Below, one piece after another: positions 1 through 8,974 of a stretch of DNA of 40,474 nt (position 1 is its first letter; each line of letters begins with the position of its first letter). Under the pieces are notes generated by a model. That model was given only the letters and a program-made list of their open reading frames with translations, was not told the origin of the DNA and ran no database searches. The position numbers and the translations under genes are program-made. Source of the stretch: Plantago elongata (Eukaryota > Streptophyta > Magnoliopsida > Lamiales > Plantaginaceae). The DNA lies in assembly GCA_036897095.1 (NCBI GenBank), contig JAYMSP010000837.1, forward strand, positions 1 to 40,474, written 5' to 3'.

Positions 1-45
1 ATAATCGGATGAGTAGTTTGTGTAAAATGGATTGTTTGGATTCAT
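1..45 (-). CDS. PIF/Harbinger Myb-like ORF1, N-terminal fragment (runs off window)
   Basis: On the minus strand an ATG at 45-43 opens a frame of 15 codons that runs off the left edge. It reads MNPNNPFYTNYSSDY. This Asn/Pro/Tyr-rich opening is what I know from the Myb/SANT-like ORF1 of plant PIF/Harbinger transposons, whose product binds the element ends and helps the DDE transposase. A TATA-like stretch lies at 141-150 in the right orientation, about 95 bases upstream of the ATG, and GC-rich hairpins follow at 244-331, as expected near the end of such an element. Only 15 residues are visible, so the family call rests on the start peptide plus the context. Whether the frame is intact cannot be seen. 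Confidence 0.5.
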   Translation of the reverse strand, partial: MNPNNPFYTNYSSDY

Positions 46-140
46 TTGGAGAAAATTGATATGAGATATGTAATTGGAGTTTAAGAATAAATATGAAAGA
101 GGAGTATTTAGATGTGTGTAAAATGTAGAAATATTGGTCT

Positions 141-150
141 CTATATATAG
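141..150 (-). promoter_or_regulatory. TATA-like box of the Harbinger ORF1
   Basis: CTATATATAG sits about 95 bases upstream of the minus-strand ATG at 45. Spacing fits a plant TATA box followed by a short leader. AT-rich surroundings make chance occurrence possible. Confidence 0.35.
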
Positions 151-243
151 AAGTTGAACATATAATTAATTTTTTAATAAAAGATATTAAAAAAGATAAG
201 TAAAAATATAATTATAACAAAAAAAAATATAATTGGGCCAATA

Positions 244-331
244 GGTTGGGGACAAGTGTCCCCAACCTTGAGCCACCACCGAGGGCGGTGGTAGCTCAAA
301 ATGAGCCCCAAGGTCGGTGACCTTGGGGCTC
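244..331. repeat. Three consecutive GC-rich hairpins
   Basis: Hairpin 1 (244-267) has an 11-bp perfect stem GGTTGGGGACA with a 2-nt loop. Hairpin 2 (268-299) pairs TTGAGC with GCTCAA and CACCACCG with the following CGGTGGT, with one mismatch. Hairpin 3 (303-331) has a 13-bp perfect stem GAGCCCCAAGGTC with a 3-nt loop. The three stems differ in sequence and follow each other almost without spacers inside AT-rich DNA. They probably form the subterminal region of the Harbinger element. Confidence 0.85.
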
Positions 332-350
332 AAGTAGTCCATCACCTATT

Positions 351-1207
351 TTTTTTTTTATTTAAAATTGTTGTTGCCCCACAAGCCTAAGGAAGACCAT
401 GGATATTCATGGTGTAACATTTTGGTGGATAATGGTGTTGTGTAACGTGAACAAACTGTTAAGGGGTCCCCAAACAAGGTTGTCTCTTTTAGTTTAGAAA
501 TATAAGATTAATCCCAGGTTACTTCATACTTGATGGAAAAAAAATAAAAATATCATCATGCATTGCATCCAAAGCAAGTTGAAACGATGAAACTGATACA
601 GAATGACAAAACCAAAAGTGGCTCCAAAATAACTAATTAATTCCCTATGAGACACTTGTTAAACTTTCACATTGATCATAATATAAGTAACACTGTAACA
701 ACCCATCATATACAAAAACCAGATCTACGGCATATCATCGAGCACTTGGCGTGCAAAAATCACAACTGGTGTTTTGGATTGGTACATTTGATAGCTAAGC
801 TCACATACCCAGCTGCCTAATCAACTTGGCGATCATGAAACAACATACAATACAATAATAAGTTCAATTTGAAGGTAGAATCAATCAAATAATGCAGCCC
901 AATAAACAATGAGATGTGATGCATTGAATTTTTGTTCCAAGCATCAACAGTGTAAATAGACTAGTCTAAATGAGATTGATGTATGTAAGGCAACCATGTG
1001 TTGTTGCTATTTTTTCAAAGCACTGTCCCTAGACTACAAGCGTAGACTTTAGCAAGACAATGAGAAAGAACAGAGGAGAAACGACCCATTTCTGCAAGTA
1101 ACCTGGACCCGTCGTTGGTTTTACGGATTTACAATCAATTTGGAGTTCGGAGGATGATATTTGTTTGGATGTTAGGGCGAAAAATTTTAATTATCGAAAA
1201 TTATTTT
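351..1207. other. No gene recognised
   Basis: I see no supportable coding region. A stretch around 700-1140 is less AT-rich than its surroundings and could be a decayed transcribed region (for example a 3' UTR on the minus strand), but no protein similarity is visible in either strand. Confidence 0.4.
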
Positions 1208-2018
1208 TAGATTTTAAAGCTTTATAAATTAATACGCGATAAATTAATTATCTCAATAAAATTAATAATTTATTCAGTTTCAACTTGGGACTAGTACAAA
1301 ATTAAATCATAATCGATAAAATAATAAGATAATAACTTTTTTAAAATTCTAGTATATATATATTGGTCCCAACGAAATTATAAATTAATAATTACTAAAA
1401 TATTCTATATATGTGTGTTTTTGTGTGTGTGTGATACACTTAAAAATTTTAAGAATGTCTAGTTAAAAATTAATCTATAGTCATTTGTTTTTTTGTTCAA
1501 CTTCAAATCTACATTGAATTTATCTTTGAATCTCCTCACTGAATCTCCCATTACATTTAAGAGTTGCAACAAAAAGTTGTGAAGAGTTGTTAATGCTTGC
1601 AATGTTTTTTTCGAGTGACTCGTTCCAAAACTATTGAATCATCCTCAACTTCGTCATCGTCCGAATTTTGAATGGTATCTGCCACAATTTCTTCAATGCT
1701 TTGAACTTCGTAATATTACTTATTTTCACCAAGATAATCTAGCAAATGATTCACATTCATTTTGTATCGATAATAAATACCCGTAAGGCCGTAATCATGT
1801 TGTCAAGCTCACGAATGTATTCTTCAAAATTTGAATCGTTTTAATCACTTGAGCCGGTTGGATTCGCCGAACGAATTTTACAGTGTCTAAAGTAATTTAA
1901 AGGTCATATGTAAACCCTTTTTAAATTAATAAATTATTAATTTATCAATATAATAATATTTTACTAAATTAATAAAATATTTTAATTTTAATATTATTAA
2001 TTTATAGAATTTTTACTA
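1208..2018 (-). mobile_element. Decayed Emigrant/Lemi1-type pogo element
   Basis: The left end (1208 onward) contains TATAAATTAATA followed by GATAAATTAATTATCTC, and the right end is its inverse, with TATTAATTTATAGAATTTTTACTA ending near 2018. This matches the well-known ends of Arabidopsis Emigrant and its source element Lemi1 (CAGTAAAACCTCTATAAATTAATA...). The outermost CAG/CTG and the TA target duplication are mutated. The interior (about 1490-1890, minus strand) carries remains of a transposase C-terminus, listed separately. Confidence 0.65.
1490..1890 (-). pseudogene. Pogo/Tigger-type transposase C-terminal remnant
   Basis: Read on the minus strand, short frames give a leucine-rich piece around LDYLGENK, an acidic piece such as IVADTIQNSDDDEVEDDS and then LQALTTLHNFLLQ. 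This order (acidic tail, then a helix with TL..FLLQ) resembles the C-terminal tail that follows the DDE domain in plant pogo-like (Lemi1-type) transposases. Stops and frameshifts interrupt it and no catalytic DDE block is left. It lies between the inverted Emigrant-like ends, which supports the call. Confidence is moderate because the tail is the least conserved part of the protein. Confidence 0.5.
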
Positions 2019-2442
2019 TTACGATACAACTACTAACTGTATCCAGGAGCATGATTGAAATTATGAAATTGATTTCTAGGATGTGAGGGTGAGACATTCA
2101 TTCAATCAAATTAGATAAAACATTACATCTAATTAAGAAAACCTCAAATCATGAAGGTAAGTCACCTAATCCATAGTATTGTATCTGACCGTGAGAGTTC
2201 ATGGGACAACACATGTTTCAGTTTGTGCAGTTGTGCTACATGTTGGAAAGTAACAGTACAAAAGAGTCTGAAATTATTATAGAGTATATGATAACTTGGT
2301 GATTTAATCACCGCCAAACAATCAATTTTAAAAAATGATATCGTGCCGATCATACGTCGTGAGATAACTCTACGTCCGTCTATATCAAGCCAATAATATC
2401 AACTCCAAGGCTGCTTGAGTGTGATATAGACGTCAACATTAA
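2019..2442. other. No gene recognised
   Basis: AT-rich intergenic DNA between the pogo remnant and the tandem repeat. The short open frame here (2162-2353, minus) resembles nothing I know and lacks coding character. Confidence 0.4.
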
Positions 2443-2775
2443 TTTTTACAATAGTTTCCCAACGCCCAACGGCATAAATCCATCATCATTAATATCAATT
2501 AAGTCCTATTTGTAAAATATTAAAAATGGTATGAAACGTCACAAATTTTTACAATAGTTTCCCAACGCCCAACGGCATAAATCCATCATCATTAATATCG
2601 ATTAAGTCCTATAAACGAATGTATTTGTAAAATACTAAAAATGGTATGGAACGTCACAAGTTTTTACAATAGTTTCCCAACGCCCAACGGCATAAATCCA
2701 TCGTCACTAATATCGAATAAGTCCTATAGATGAATGTATTTGTAAAATACTAAAAATGGTATGGAAAGTCACAAA
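2443..2775. repeat. Tandem repeat, three copies of about 103-115 bp
   Basis: Three head-to-tail copies start with TTTTTACAATAGTTTCCCAA at 2443, 2546 and 2661. Copy 1 is 103 bp and lacks about 12 bases (the ATAAACGAATGT part) present in copies 2 and 3, which are 115 bp each. The copies differ at few positions, so the expansion is fairly recent. Confidence 0.92.
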
Positions 2776-2780
2776 TTTTT

Positions 2781-3390
2781 AGAGAAACATTTAGGCCCTG
2801 TTTTTTATACCGTTGGAGTGGCTATCTCCCCACTCAAATCGAACATTTTATACACAAAGATCCAATTTCAATTAAAAAAGGTCACTCAAATTCTATATCA
2901 ATCAGTTTCTTATCTAGATATCGGAATTATATTATTGTTAATAAAAATATTAATTTTATTAATCATAATGTCTATTTTGTTAACGATTGTGTTTTCTTAT
3001 ACATAAATATATGAATTTTGATAACAATATAAATGTTTTAAACAACAATATGGATGTCGCGATATTTTGGTGAAGTTCTAGATGTAATTGCACGTGGTTT
3101 GGATTTGGGCATGATATATGGGAAATTATTTTTTCTAATACACAGCAGTGCTTTAATGTATTGTATTATACAATATTTAATATATATGGCAATTGAGATA
3201 CAATCTTTAAAATATATGAAGGTAGTGCAACATGAATCTACATATCTCCATCATAATTCATTGTTTAGGGTGATCAAATTTGTATTCATTCTTTATAATT
3301 ATATCTATTTAAAATTTTCACTTTCCTTTGTTTTGTTGATTAATGATTAATTAATTAAATGTGAAGTCCTTAGGAATGGAGTAAGTAAAT
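2781..3390. other. AT-rich intergenic DNA
   Basis: Two open frames (2761-3006 and 3054-3350, +) are rich in Ile, Leu, Tyr and Phe as expected from translating AT-rich DNA. I see no domain or family resemblance and do not call genes. Confidence 0.5.
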
Positions 3391-3419
3391 TGTAGGAATA
3401 TCGAATAATTATATATTTG

Positions 3420-4070
3420 TATTAGATTGGGCAACAAGAGCCGTAGAGGACCCGGCGCCGGCATCACGAGCTCTCTCCATGACAGTGGTGTCGTGTAAGC
3501 TTAAGCAAGAACAAAGTTGGGAGAAAGTTAGAAGAGATTTGTTTTGTTGAATATGGGTAACAAAAGTAGAGTAGAATTCAAGTAGGCCGGATAAGGTATG
3601 AAGCACGATCCGAGACAGGGGAACCAACATTGACAAGTTGGTCGGAGAGATTTGAGGCGATTGCAGTAGGCAATCACTAAGGAAAAATTCACCATTGTAA
3701 ATTGGTTAATTCGGTGTCAAGGAAGGCGGCACGATAATTCTGGTTATCCTGAAAATTTTGGTGAATTCGATTCCAGGCAGATTCGACGTTGTCATTACTG
3801 ACAAGGATAGAGGAGAGGATGTATGGAAAAACGGTGGCGTACATCCATTGAAGGACTATGTTGTCAAGCTGTTTCAAAGAGCAGGACCGTCTTCTTGCGT
3901 TGAGCTCGATGTTATCTAGGCGGGATAATGTGTTCAAGTACAACATGGACATTGGCTTGGACTTTGAACAAGGTTGACCATTCATAATAGCAAGCTGTTT
4001 CAAGGTCAAGGATGATAGGTAGGAGAGCCTTGGCGTTGGTAACGACGAGAGCCGAGTGAAAACCGGTGGC
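3420..4070 (-). pseudogene. Copia gag polyprotein remnant (UBN2-type)
   Basis: Three frames of the minus strand, used in turn, give the order known from plant copia gag proteins. First come VVTNAKALLPIILDLET, then YYEWSTLFKVQANVHVVLEH (about 4060-3915). Next are DNIVLQWMYATVFPYILSSI and SAWNRIHQNFQDNQNYRAAF (about 3870-3720). Last is a piece around LLEFYSTFVTHIQQNKSLLT (about 3600-3500). These correspond to the start of gag, the W-rich core and the region before the zinc knuckle. At least two frameshifts separate them and no zinc knuckle (CCHC) is seen. It is not functional. Gag normally packages the element RNA; here it only marks an old insertion. Confidence 0.85.
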
Positions 4071-4381
4071 AGTTTTGGTGGTCTTGATAATCGAAAAAAC
4101 AGGGAGCAAATATGGGGAGTTTGGTTGGCTGTTTGATCGAGATATGAAGCGGAAAAAGGGCCTAATGGTGCTCGATGAGGAGGATCGAACAAGAAGGTTG
4201 TTTTATCGGCTTTTAGTGGAGTTCGACCGAAGAAGAAACAAGCGAGGGAAGGTTGTATATTGATCGACAAAAAGGGAAAGTAGCAACACATGTCGGGCAG
4301 GGAAGAAAGAAAGTAGCAATCGGCGATTTGCGGGAGAAGGGAGTAGGCGGAGAAAGTTGTTTAATGATATGAGGACAGAAC

Positions 4382-4396
4382 CTGACTTGATACCAC
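4382..4396 (-). other. Primer binding site of the copia remnant
   Basis: GTGGTATCAAGTCAG on the minus strand directly follows the 5' LTR end. It resembles the plant initiator-Met-tRNA primer site TGGTATCAGAGC. Confidence 0.65.
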
Positions 4397-4545
4397 GTAG
4401 GAATATCGAATAATTATTCGTGTGTATTCATAGTATAACAAGGGATATATATATACAAATTAAAAAAACCTATAAGTAGACAAGAGACTAATCTAACTAG
4501 AATTTTAATATATATATTATTCTATTGTTAATACAATTACATAGT

Positions 4546-4869
4546 CTATCTTATATCAGCTCAGAAACCTTCTTTATTTGATCTCAACTAATAAAAGAAA
4601 CTTCTTTGTTACACATAATTCCAAGAAAGAGTATTACAACAAAGTTCTATCTTAAAAAGAAGAAGCAATTCCATGAAGTTAAGCAAGCACCCCCTATTAC
4701 AAAAAAATAAACAACAGAAGGTGCTCACAATTACATGTTCTCCAGTAAACAACACCAACAGGAAATGAACTAATAAACATACATGAAAAAGAAGAGGAAC
4801 TATTTTGAAATGGCTTCACAATAAACAGCAACAACAGCTAGCACAATCTTCCTTCCTTCGATTCGACAT
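4546..4869 (-). other. Probable 3' UTR of the PNRC-like gene
   Basis: This stretch lies directly downstream of the stop codon at 4870 and before the copia LTR. AATAAA (minus strand, 4578-4573) is a plausible poly(A) signal. Confidence 0.5.
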
Positions 4870-5574
4870 TCAATGAATGCGAAGAAGACGCCTGAGATCA
4901 TCAGTTATCGCACCGGTATCTATCCCTCCGGCCTGCACTTTGCAGCCGAGCTTTGACCTCATCGAAAAAGTGGGCAAAGGCAAGCTGCTTGGAGGAGGTG
5001 AAATTGTTGTGTCTGCCACTGATCCTGAGAACATTTTACTTTCTAGTACTACCTGTCTATTCTCCACTCCTTTCCTATTATTAACACTAGCTAATTTGTT
5101 AGAACTATTACTGCTAGAACCAAAGTTAGTAGTATTGTTCTTGCTATACATATGAACATCCTTTGACAAACCCTTAAGACTGGTAGTAGACAATGAACTT
5201 AGAGTAGACTTCTTTGGTGAGTTTCTTGCATCTTTTTTGGTGGGAGATTTTGGTTTTCTAGTAGGGTTGATGACCCTTTTATTGACAGGTGGGCAAGAGA
5301 GGCCTCGGTTTAGGGTCGCATCACGACGGTGATCCGCGGTGGGGAGAGGGAGGAGAGGTGGTTGGTGGTGGTTGTGGGAGTATGGAGGGTAGGATTGGGA
5401 TACAAAAGGTGGGTGTGGAGCTTGTAAAATCCCCATTTGCTGCATGTTTGCTGCAACAAAGTGGTTGTTGATTATTCTTTTGGGCTGGGATTTGTATGGA
5501 TCTGGGGACAATGATCCATGGCCATGAAACATTTCCATTGAAAAACTACTAGCTCTTCTATCAATCATCATCAT
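4870..5574 (-). CDS. PNRC-motif protein (plant proline-rich nuclear receptor coactivator-like)
   Basis: A single-exon reading frame of 234 aa on the minus strand. I chose the ATG at 5574 because the in-frame sequence upstream, up to 5604, has no ATG. The protein is rich in Ser, Asn, Pro and basic residues and looks largely disordered. Near its C-terminus are SPPPSSLPLPTF (residues 192-203) and TDDLRRLLRI (224-233), the pair of signatures shared by a family of small plant proteins annotated with the PNRC domain. In animals PNRC proteins link mRNA decay factors (decapping, NMD) through a short Pro-rich motif; a similar role in plants is inference. The middle carries Lys/Pro-rich stretches (RKPKSPTKKD). 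No signal peptide or membrane segment is seen. The 3' UTR probably runs to about 4573, next to the copia LTR. The leader carries a 41-bp tandem repeat. Confidence 0.8.
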   Translation of the reverse strand: MMMIDRRASSFSMEMFHGHGSLSPDPYKSQPKRIINNHFVAANMQQMGILQAPHPPFVSQSYPPYSHNHHQPPLLPLPTADHRRDATLNRGLSCPPVNKRVINPTRKPKSPTKKDARNSPKKSTLSSLSTTSLKGLSKDVHMYSKNNTTNFGSSSNSSNKLASVNNRKGVENRQVVLESKMFSGSVADTTISPPPSSLPLPTFSMRSKLGCKVQAGGIDTGAITDDLRRLLRIH

Positions 5575-5592
5575 GATTGATGAAAAAGATCT

Positions 5593-5757
5593 CAACTTTA
5601 TCAAAGAACAAATTAAGAAAAGTAACAGGATTTCAACTTTATCTAAGAACTAATCAAGAAAAGTAACAAGATTTCAACTTTATCTAAGAACTAATCAAGA
5701 AAAGTAACAAGATTGAATTTAAACTTTATCAAAGAACTAATCAAGAAGAGTAACAGG
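5593..5757. repeat. 41-bp tandem repeat, about four copies, in the leader of the PNRC-like gene
   Basis: Copies begin with CAACTTTATC at 5593, 5634 and 5675, each 41 bp long. A fourth, degenerate copy starts with AAACTTTATC at 5721. The unit continues as AAGAACTAATCAAGAAAAG. The array ends only 18 bases upstream of the start codon at 5574, so it is in the 5' leader. Confidence 0.9.
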
Positions 5758-5951
5758 GAAATGATCCAAACAAAAACCAGATCAGAAGCCCTTGACTAAA
5801 ACGATTAATCCTAGATGTAACAATTAAGAAATGAAAGACTCTGTAGCTAGCTAGAAAGATAATCTATGATTTACAAGGGAAAACTATACTTGCAACAAGA
5901 TTTTCATATAAATATGCATTCAAGAACTCCAAGAAGTACAAAAATTAGAAC

Positions 5952-5970
5952 TTGTGTGTGTGTGTGTGTG
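5952..5970. repeat. (GT)n microsatellite
   Basis: About nine GT units upstream of the PNRC-like gene, probably in its leader. Confidence 0.9.
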
Positions 5971-6037
5971 AACTTTGAGGACTTTGGAAAATGGGGATTA
6001 CAAATAAACTTTCTTGAATGATGAAGCATTGGCCCTT

Positions 6038-6045
6038 AAATAGGA
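6038..6045 (-). promoter_or_regulatory. Probable TATA box of the PNRC-like gene
   Basis: TATTTAAG on the minus strand lies about 465 bases upstream of the ATG. It would give a long leader that includes the GT run and the 41-bp repeat. No closer TATA-like site is convincing. Confidence 0.4.
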
Positions 6046-6491
6046 GATAATATAAAGAGAATCTCGCAACGGCTACTTTATTTTATTGGTCCAGTTTCTT
6101 TTGTTTACTTGTTAAATGATCAACTTTGATGTACCCACCTCTCATATCTAATTTATCTAATCATAAATATCACATACATACAATATTTAATTATAATGCC
6201 TGTTGTTTAAAATAAAATTATAATATTTATGGTAATCCAAACTCTAATATACACGGTACTGGTAAATGTATCATACAATTAATACATTCCGTTCAGAATA
6301 ATAAATAATAAATAATTTCAAAGTTATAAAAACATGTTTAAACATCTTGTCATCAAAATTATATGGAGTTCTATTCCACAAAAATTCAATTCTAAGCGAT
6401 ACAACTAAACTGGAGTTTTTAATTTGCAAACTGTCCAATAATTTTCTTAAAATTTTTAATATATTCTCTTTACATTGAAAAATTACATTTC
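6046..6491. other. Upstream region, no gene recognised
   Basis: AT-rich DNA upstream of the PNRC-like gene. It may contain its promoter elements but I recognise none with confidence. Confidence 0.4.
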
Positions 6492-6589
6492 GACGTTAAT
6501 GTATATAGTTGTTGGGTGTGAGGGTACATTATTAAATAATGACGCTAATGTATATAGTTATTGGGTGTGAGGCTACATTATTAAATAAT
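6492..6589. repeat. 49-bp tandem duplication
   Basis: Two copies (6492-6540 and 6541-6589) begin GACGTTAATGTATATAG and GACGCTAATGTATATAG and end TTATTAAATAAT. They differ at three positions. Confidence 0.95.
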
Positions 6590-7022
6590 GACATGGAGAT
6601 GCATGTCGAAGGATAGAGTCGTTGGTTATTGGGTTACGGACAAGTAGAGGCGGTCGGGTGATGTAAGAAGATGAGAATAGCAGCTGGTCCTGTCTGATAT
6701 TTTCAAGATCTGCTGGGCTGTTTCTTTAATTTAATAAATATATTCATAATTGTTTGGCCGGCCACCGTCTATCACATTCTGGCCGTTCGATCGTGGATTT
6801 CACATTGGATCTTATTTGACCGTCCGATCATCCCTCGAGAAGAGACACGTCTATTTGTTTAGCTAGTTAATTGTCAGAAGTATGATGAAATTAATACTCT
6901 TTAATGTTAATATTTTAAAATATTATTAAATTAAAATGTCTTATTTTATATATATATATACATATGTATGTATGTATGTATATGATTAATGATGAAAAGA
7001 CGTAAGAAAAATAGTTCTTTTA

Positions 7023-8497
7023 TATCAGAGTGAGCGATGTAAGTCTCCAATGAATATTGATCATGTATCTCCTTCTTTCCCTCAATGAATTTTGTGAAGA
7101 AAAGACAATTTTCGTATAGCTTGACAGCACAATGCAGTCTGAGGAAAATGGAGTTTCTTGGAGATTCAACCGTTAGATCGTCACAAAAATTTGACAGCAG
7201 CAAAATAACTCGTGGAACTACAATCTGGACGGTGGAGATCGGAATTAAATCAGGTTTAATAGGTCAAACTGCGTTCTCAATTAAGCAGCAGATTGCTGAA
7301 AATTATAATCCGATCTCATATGATATTTTCGCCAGGTAATCACTCATCTTTTCCCTCACTGTAACCAATGTGATTGTCCTTGCCTATATCTCTTTTGTAT
7401 CTTTTCTCTCCTTTATCTTCCGCTGCAGAACTCCTATATACAGAACCTCACGTCCGATATATTCATGTATATACAAAACCTCACCTTCGCATACCTCTTT
7501 CGAGTTCTCCTCTGATCGAACATCCCACTGCTATCAATCCCCTCCCTTGTTCGAACAGTTTTCTTTAATCTATCGAACTTCTCCTCTGATCGAACAACCC
7601 ACAGTTGTCGATACCCTCCCATGTTCAAAAAATTTTCTTCAATCTGTCAAACTTTCTTCTATCCTCCTGAAGTTGCCCGCAATCGTCGTTCTCTTGTCCA
7701 ACGATCGCCACAGCCTGTTCGATCTTCATCGACCGCCTATGCAATTACTTGCGATCGTCGATCGCCCTCTTGTCCGACGAACAATCCTCCGACCAGGTCT
7801 TCTTCTTTTGATTGTGCAGTGGATTTCTCTTCTTCTTATGCAGTTGAGTTGTTTTTTCTCCTGCGGTCTACTGTTGCGTTTTCTCCACGCGTCATCGATT
7901 TCCTGATCAAAAGGGTTCTCCTCATCCCCAGATCAACCTGACGCTCCACCAAACCATCCCACACAGCTTCCTAGTCCAAAGCTCCTTTTGTGGTTAGAGT
8001 GCGCGAGTTTTTTGTTCCATCTCCAATCGTTCGAGCTAGCTGTTTGAAGCTCTTGCTCCGCTGTATCTTGGACTATTGTAGTCACATGCTGACCTCTCTC
8101 TGCCTACTCAGGACTATTTCTATGTGATCACTTATTGATCCTTTTTTTTCCACCTCTGTGTGATCTTATATCCTCTCCTATTTTGGATGTCTCTCTATGT
8201 CTGCTCTGGGTGAATTTCTTCTACCCGACTCTTACAGACTCGAGCACCTCACTGGAGTAGGGTACAATATTTGGGTCCTCGTTGCCCATAACCAACTGCC
8301 CATGGTATCGTCCATCGTTCAGTCATACATTTTGCCTCGTCTGGTCTCGTACAACATCAACGTAGAACGTCATGGATGAAATCTGTTGATTCTTACCTAT
8401 GGGTCGATTTTTCACCAAAGGACTTCCACAAGTATTGTTTGACGATTTTCAGGACATTATCAACGTTCATCAAACTCCCGTTTCGACTGAGGGGGAG
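7023..8497 (+). other. Interior of the small LTR element, no gag-pol
   Basis: Open frames at 7085-7339 and 7370-7906 exist, but their products show no known domain. The second is a Ser/Pro/Leu-rich translation of pyrimidine-rich DNA with an internal 74-bp repeat. I do not call either as a gene. The interior could be captured host sequence or untranslated filler, as in LARD elements. Confidence 0.45.
7500..7647. repeat. 74-bp imperfect tandem duplication
   Basis: Two units share TTCTCCTCTGATCGAACA, followed by CCCAC, CCCTCCC and TTTTCTTYAATCT. The units begin about 7500 and 7574. They lie inside the LTR element interior. Confidence 0.8.
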
Positions 8498-8720
8498 TAT
8501 TAGATGTATAATTAGATTATGACTCCTTAATGTTAGTACTTAGAAGTATTATTGAATTATAATTCCTTATTATATCTAACTATAGATATTTGTATATATA
8601 TATGAGATTGATAAATGAAAAAAGGTAGGGAACATAGTTCTTTCATTAATTAATTGTCATCACATGAATTATAAAGTGGTTTCCTATACTATTCTTAATT
8701 CACCTGCAAAATATAAAATA

Positions 8721-8972
8721 CTTATTCTTCCGTCTCGTGCAATAAGACATGTATTCCTTTTATGGATGTCCTACGAAAATAAACACGTTCAAAAAATAGT
8801 AAAAAAATACCTCTACTAACTACTTTATTATTCATATTATACTAAAAAAGTACCTCCACTAATTAAAAACTTCCACTAACTAATTTAATATTCATATTAT
8901 TATAATAAATAATTGACTGCATTAAAAACAACGCCAAAAAGTTTTGTGTCTTATTTCACGGAACAGATGAAG
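8721..8972. mobile_element. Stowaway-like MITE (Tc1/mariner type)
   Basis: The left end CTTATTCTTCCGTCTCGTGC and right end CACGGAACAGATGAAG are imperfect inverted repeats. TA dinucleotides flank it at 8719-8720 and 8973-8974. Inner terminal parts pair CAATAAGACA with TGTCTTATTT. The canonical CTCCCTCCGT start is degenerate, so this is an older copy. Confidence 0.65.
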
Positions 8973-8974
8973 TA

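Larger units (their letters stand above)
1..350 (-). mobile_element. 5' end of a PIF/Harbinger-type DNA transposon
   Basis: Read on the minus strand this segment has the order terminal GC-rich hairpins (331-244), AT-rich leader, TATA-like box (150-141), short leader and an ORF1 start (45). That is the layout of the 5' end of autonomous plant Harbinger elements. The outer boundary is near 331-350 but I could not fix a terminal repeat or a 3-bp TSD. The rest of the element lies outside the window. A related deletion derivative lies at 27394-28596. Confidence 0.5.
3391..4545 (-). mobile_element. Deletion derivative of a Ty1/copia retrotransposon
   Basis: On the minus strand the element reads: 5' LTR (about 4545-4396), a primer binding site GTGGTATCAAGTCAG (4396-4382) resembling the initiator-tRNA-Met site, gag remains (about 4070-3420) and a short LTR end at 3391-3425. 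The LTR ends at 4396 and 3391 share TAGGAATATCGAATAATTAT. Pol and most of the 3' LTR are missing, so a large internal deletion has joined gag to the LTR end. No target duplication could be fixed. Confidence 0.7.
6872..8645 (+). mobile_element. Small non-autonomous LTR retrotransposon (TRIM/LARD-like)
   Basis: The 5' LTR is 6872-7022 and the 3' LTR 8498-8645 (about 150 bp). They align over their length, for example CTTTAATGTTA against CCTTAATGTTAG and AATAGTTCTTT against CATAGTTCTTT. A primer binding site TATCAGAGTGAG follows the 5' LTR at 7023 and a polypurine tract GAGGGGGAG precedes the 3' LTR. The 5-bp target duplication TTAAT is perfect (6867-6871 and 8646-8650). The 1475-bp interior encodes no recognisable gag or pol, so the element must have depended on others for movement. 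LTR ends are partly mutated from TG...CA. Confidence 0.82.

Noticed and set aside
2443..2775. Possible CRISPR-like array
   Set aside because: Units are contiguous without spacers and the DNA is plant nuclear; it is a simple tandem repeat.
2761..3350. Two open frames of 81 and 98 aa in AT-rich DNA
   Set aside because: Composition is what AT-rich DNA gives by chance, with no domain or context supporting a gene.
4877..5155. Plus-strand frame opposite the PNRC-like gene
   Set aside because: It is the antisense shadow of the minus-strand gene, whose motifs are clear.
7370..7941. Overlapping open frames of 178 and 106 aa
   Set aside because: They lie in the pyrimidine-rich interior of an LTR element with an internal repeat, and no protein family is recognisable.
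7023..8497. Copia gag similarity in the frame at 8197-8379
   Set aside because: A piece around LTGVGYNIWVL is loosely gag-like, but no second block follows, so I did not call gag.
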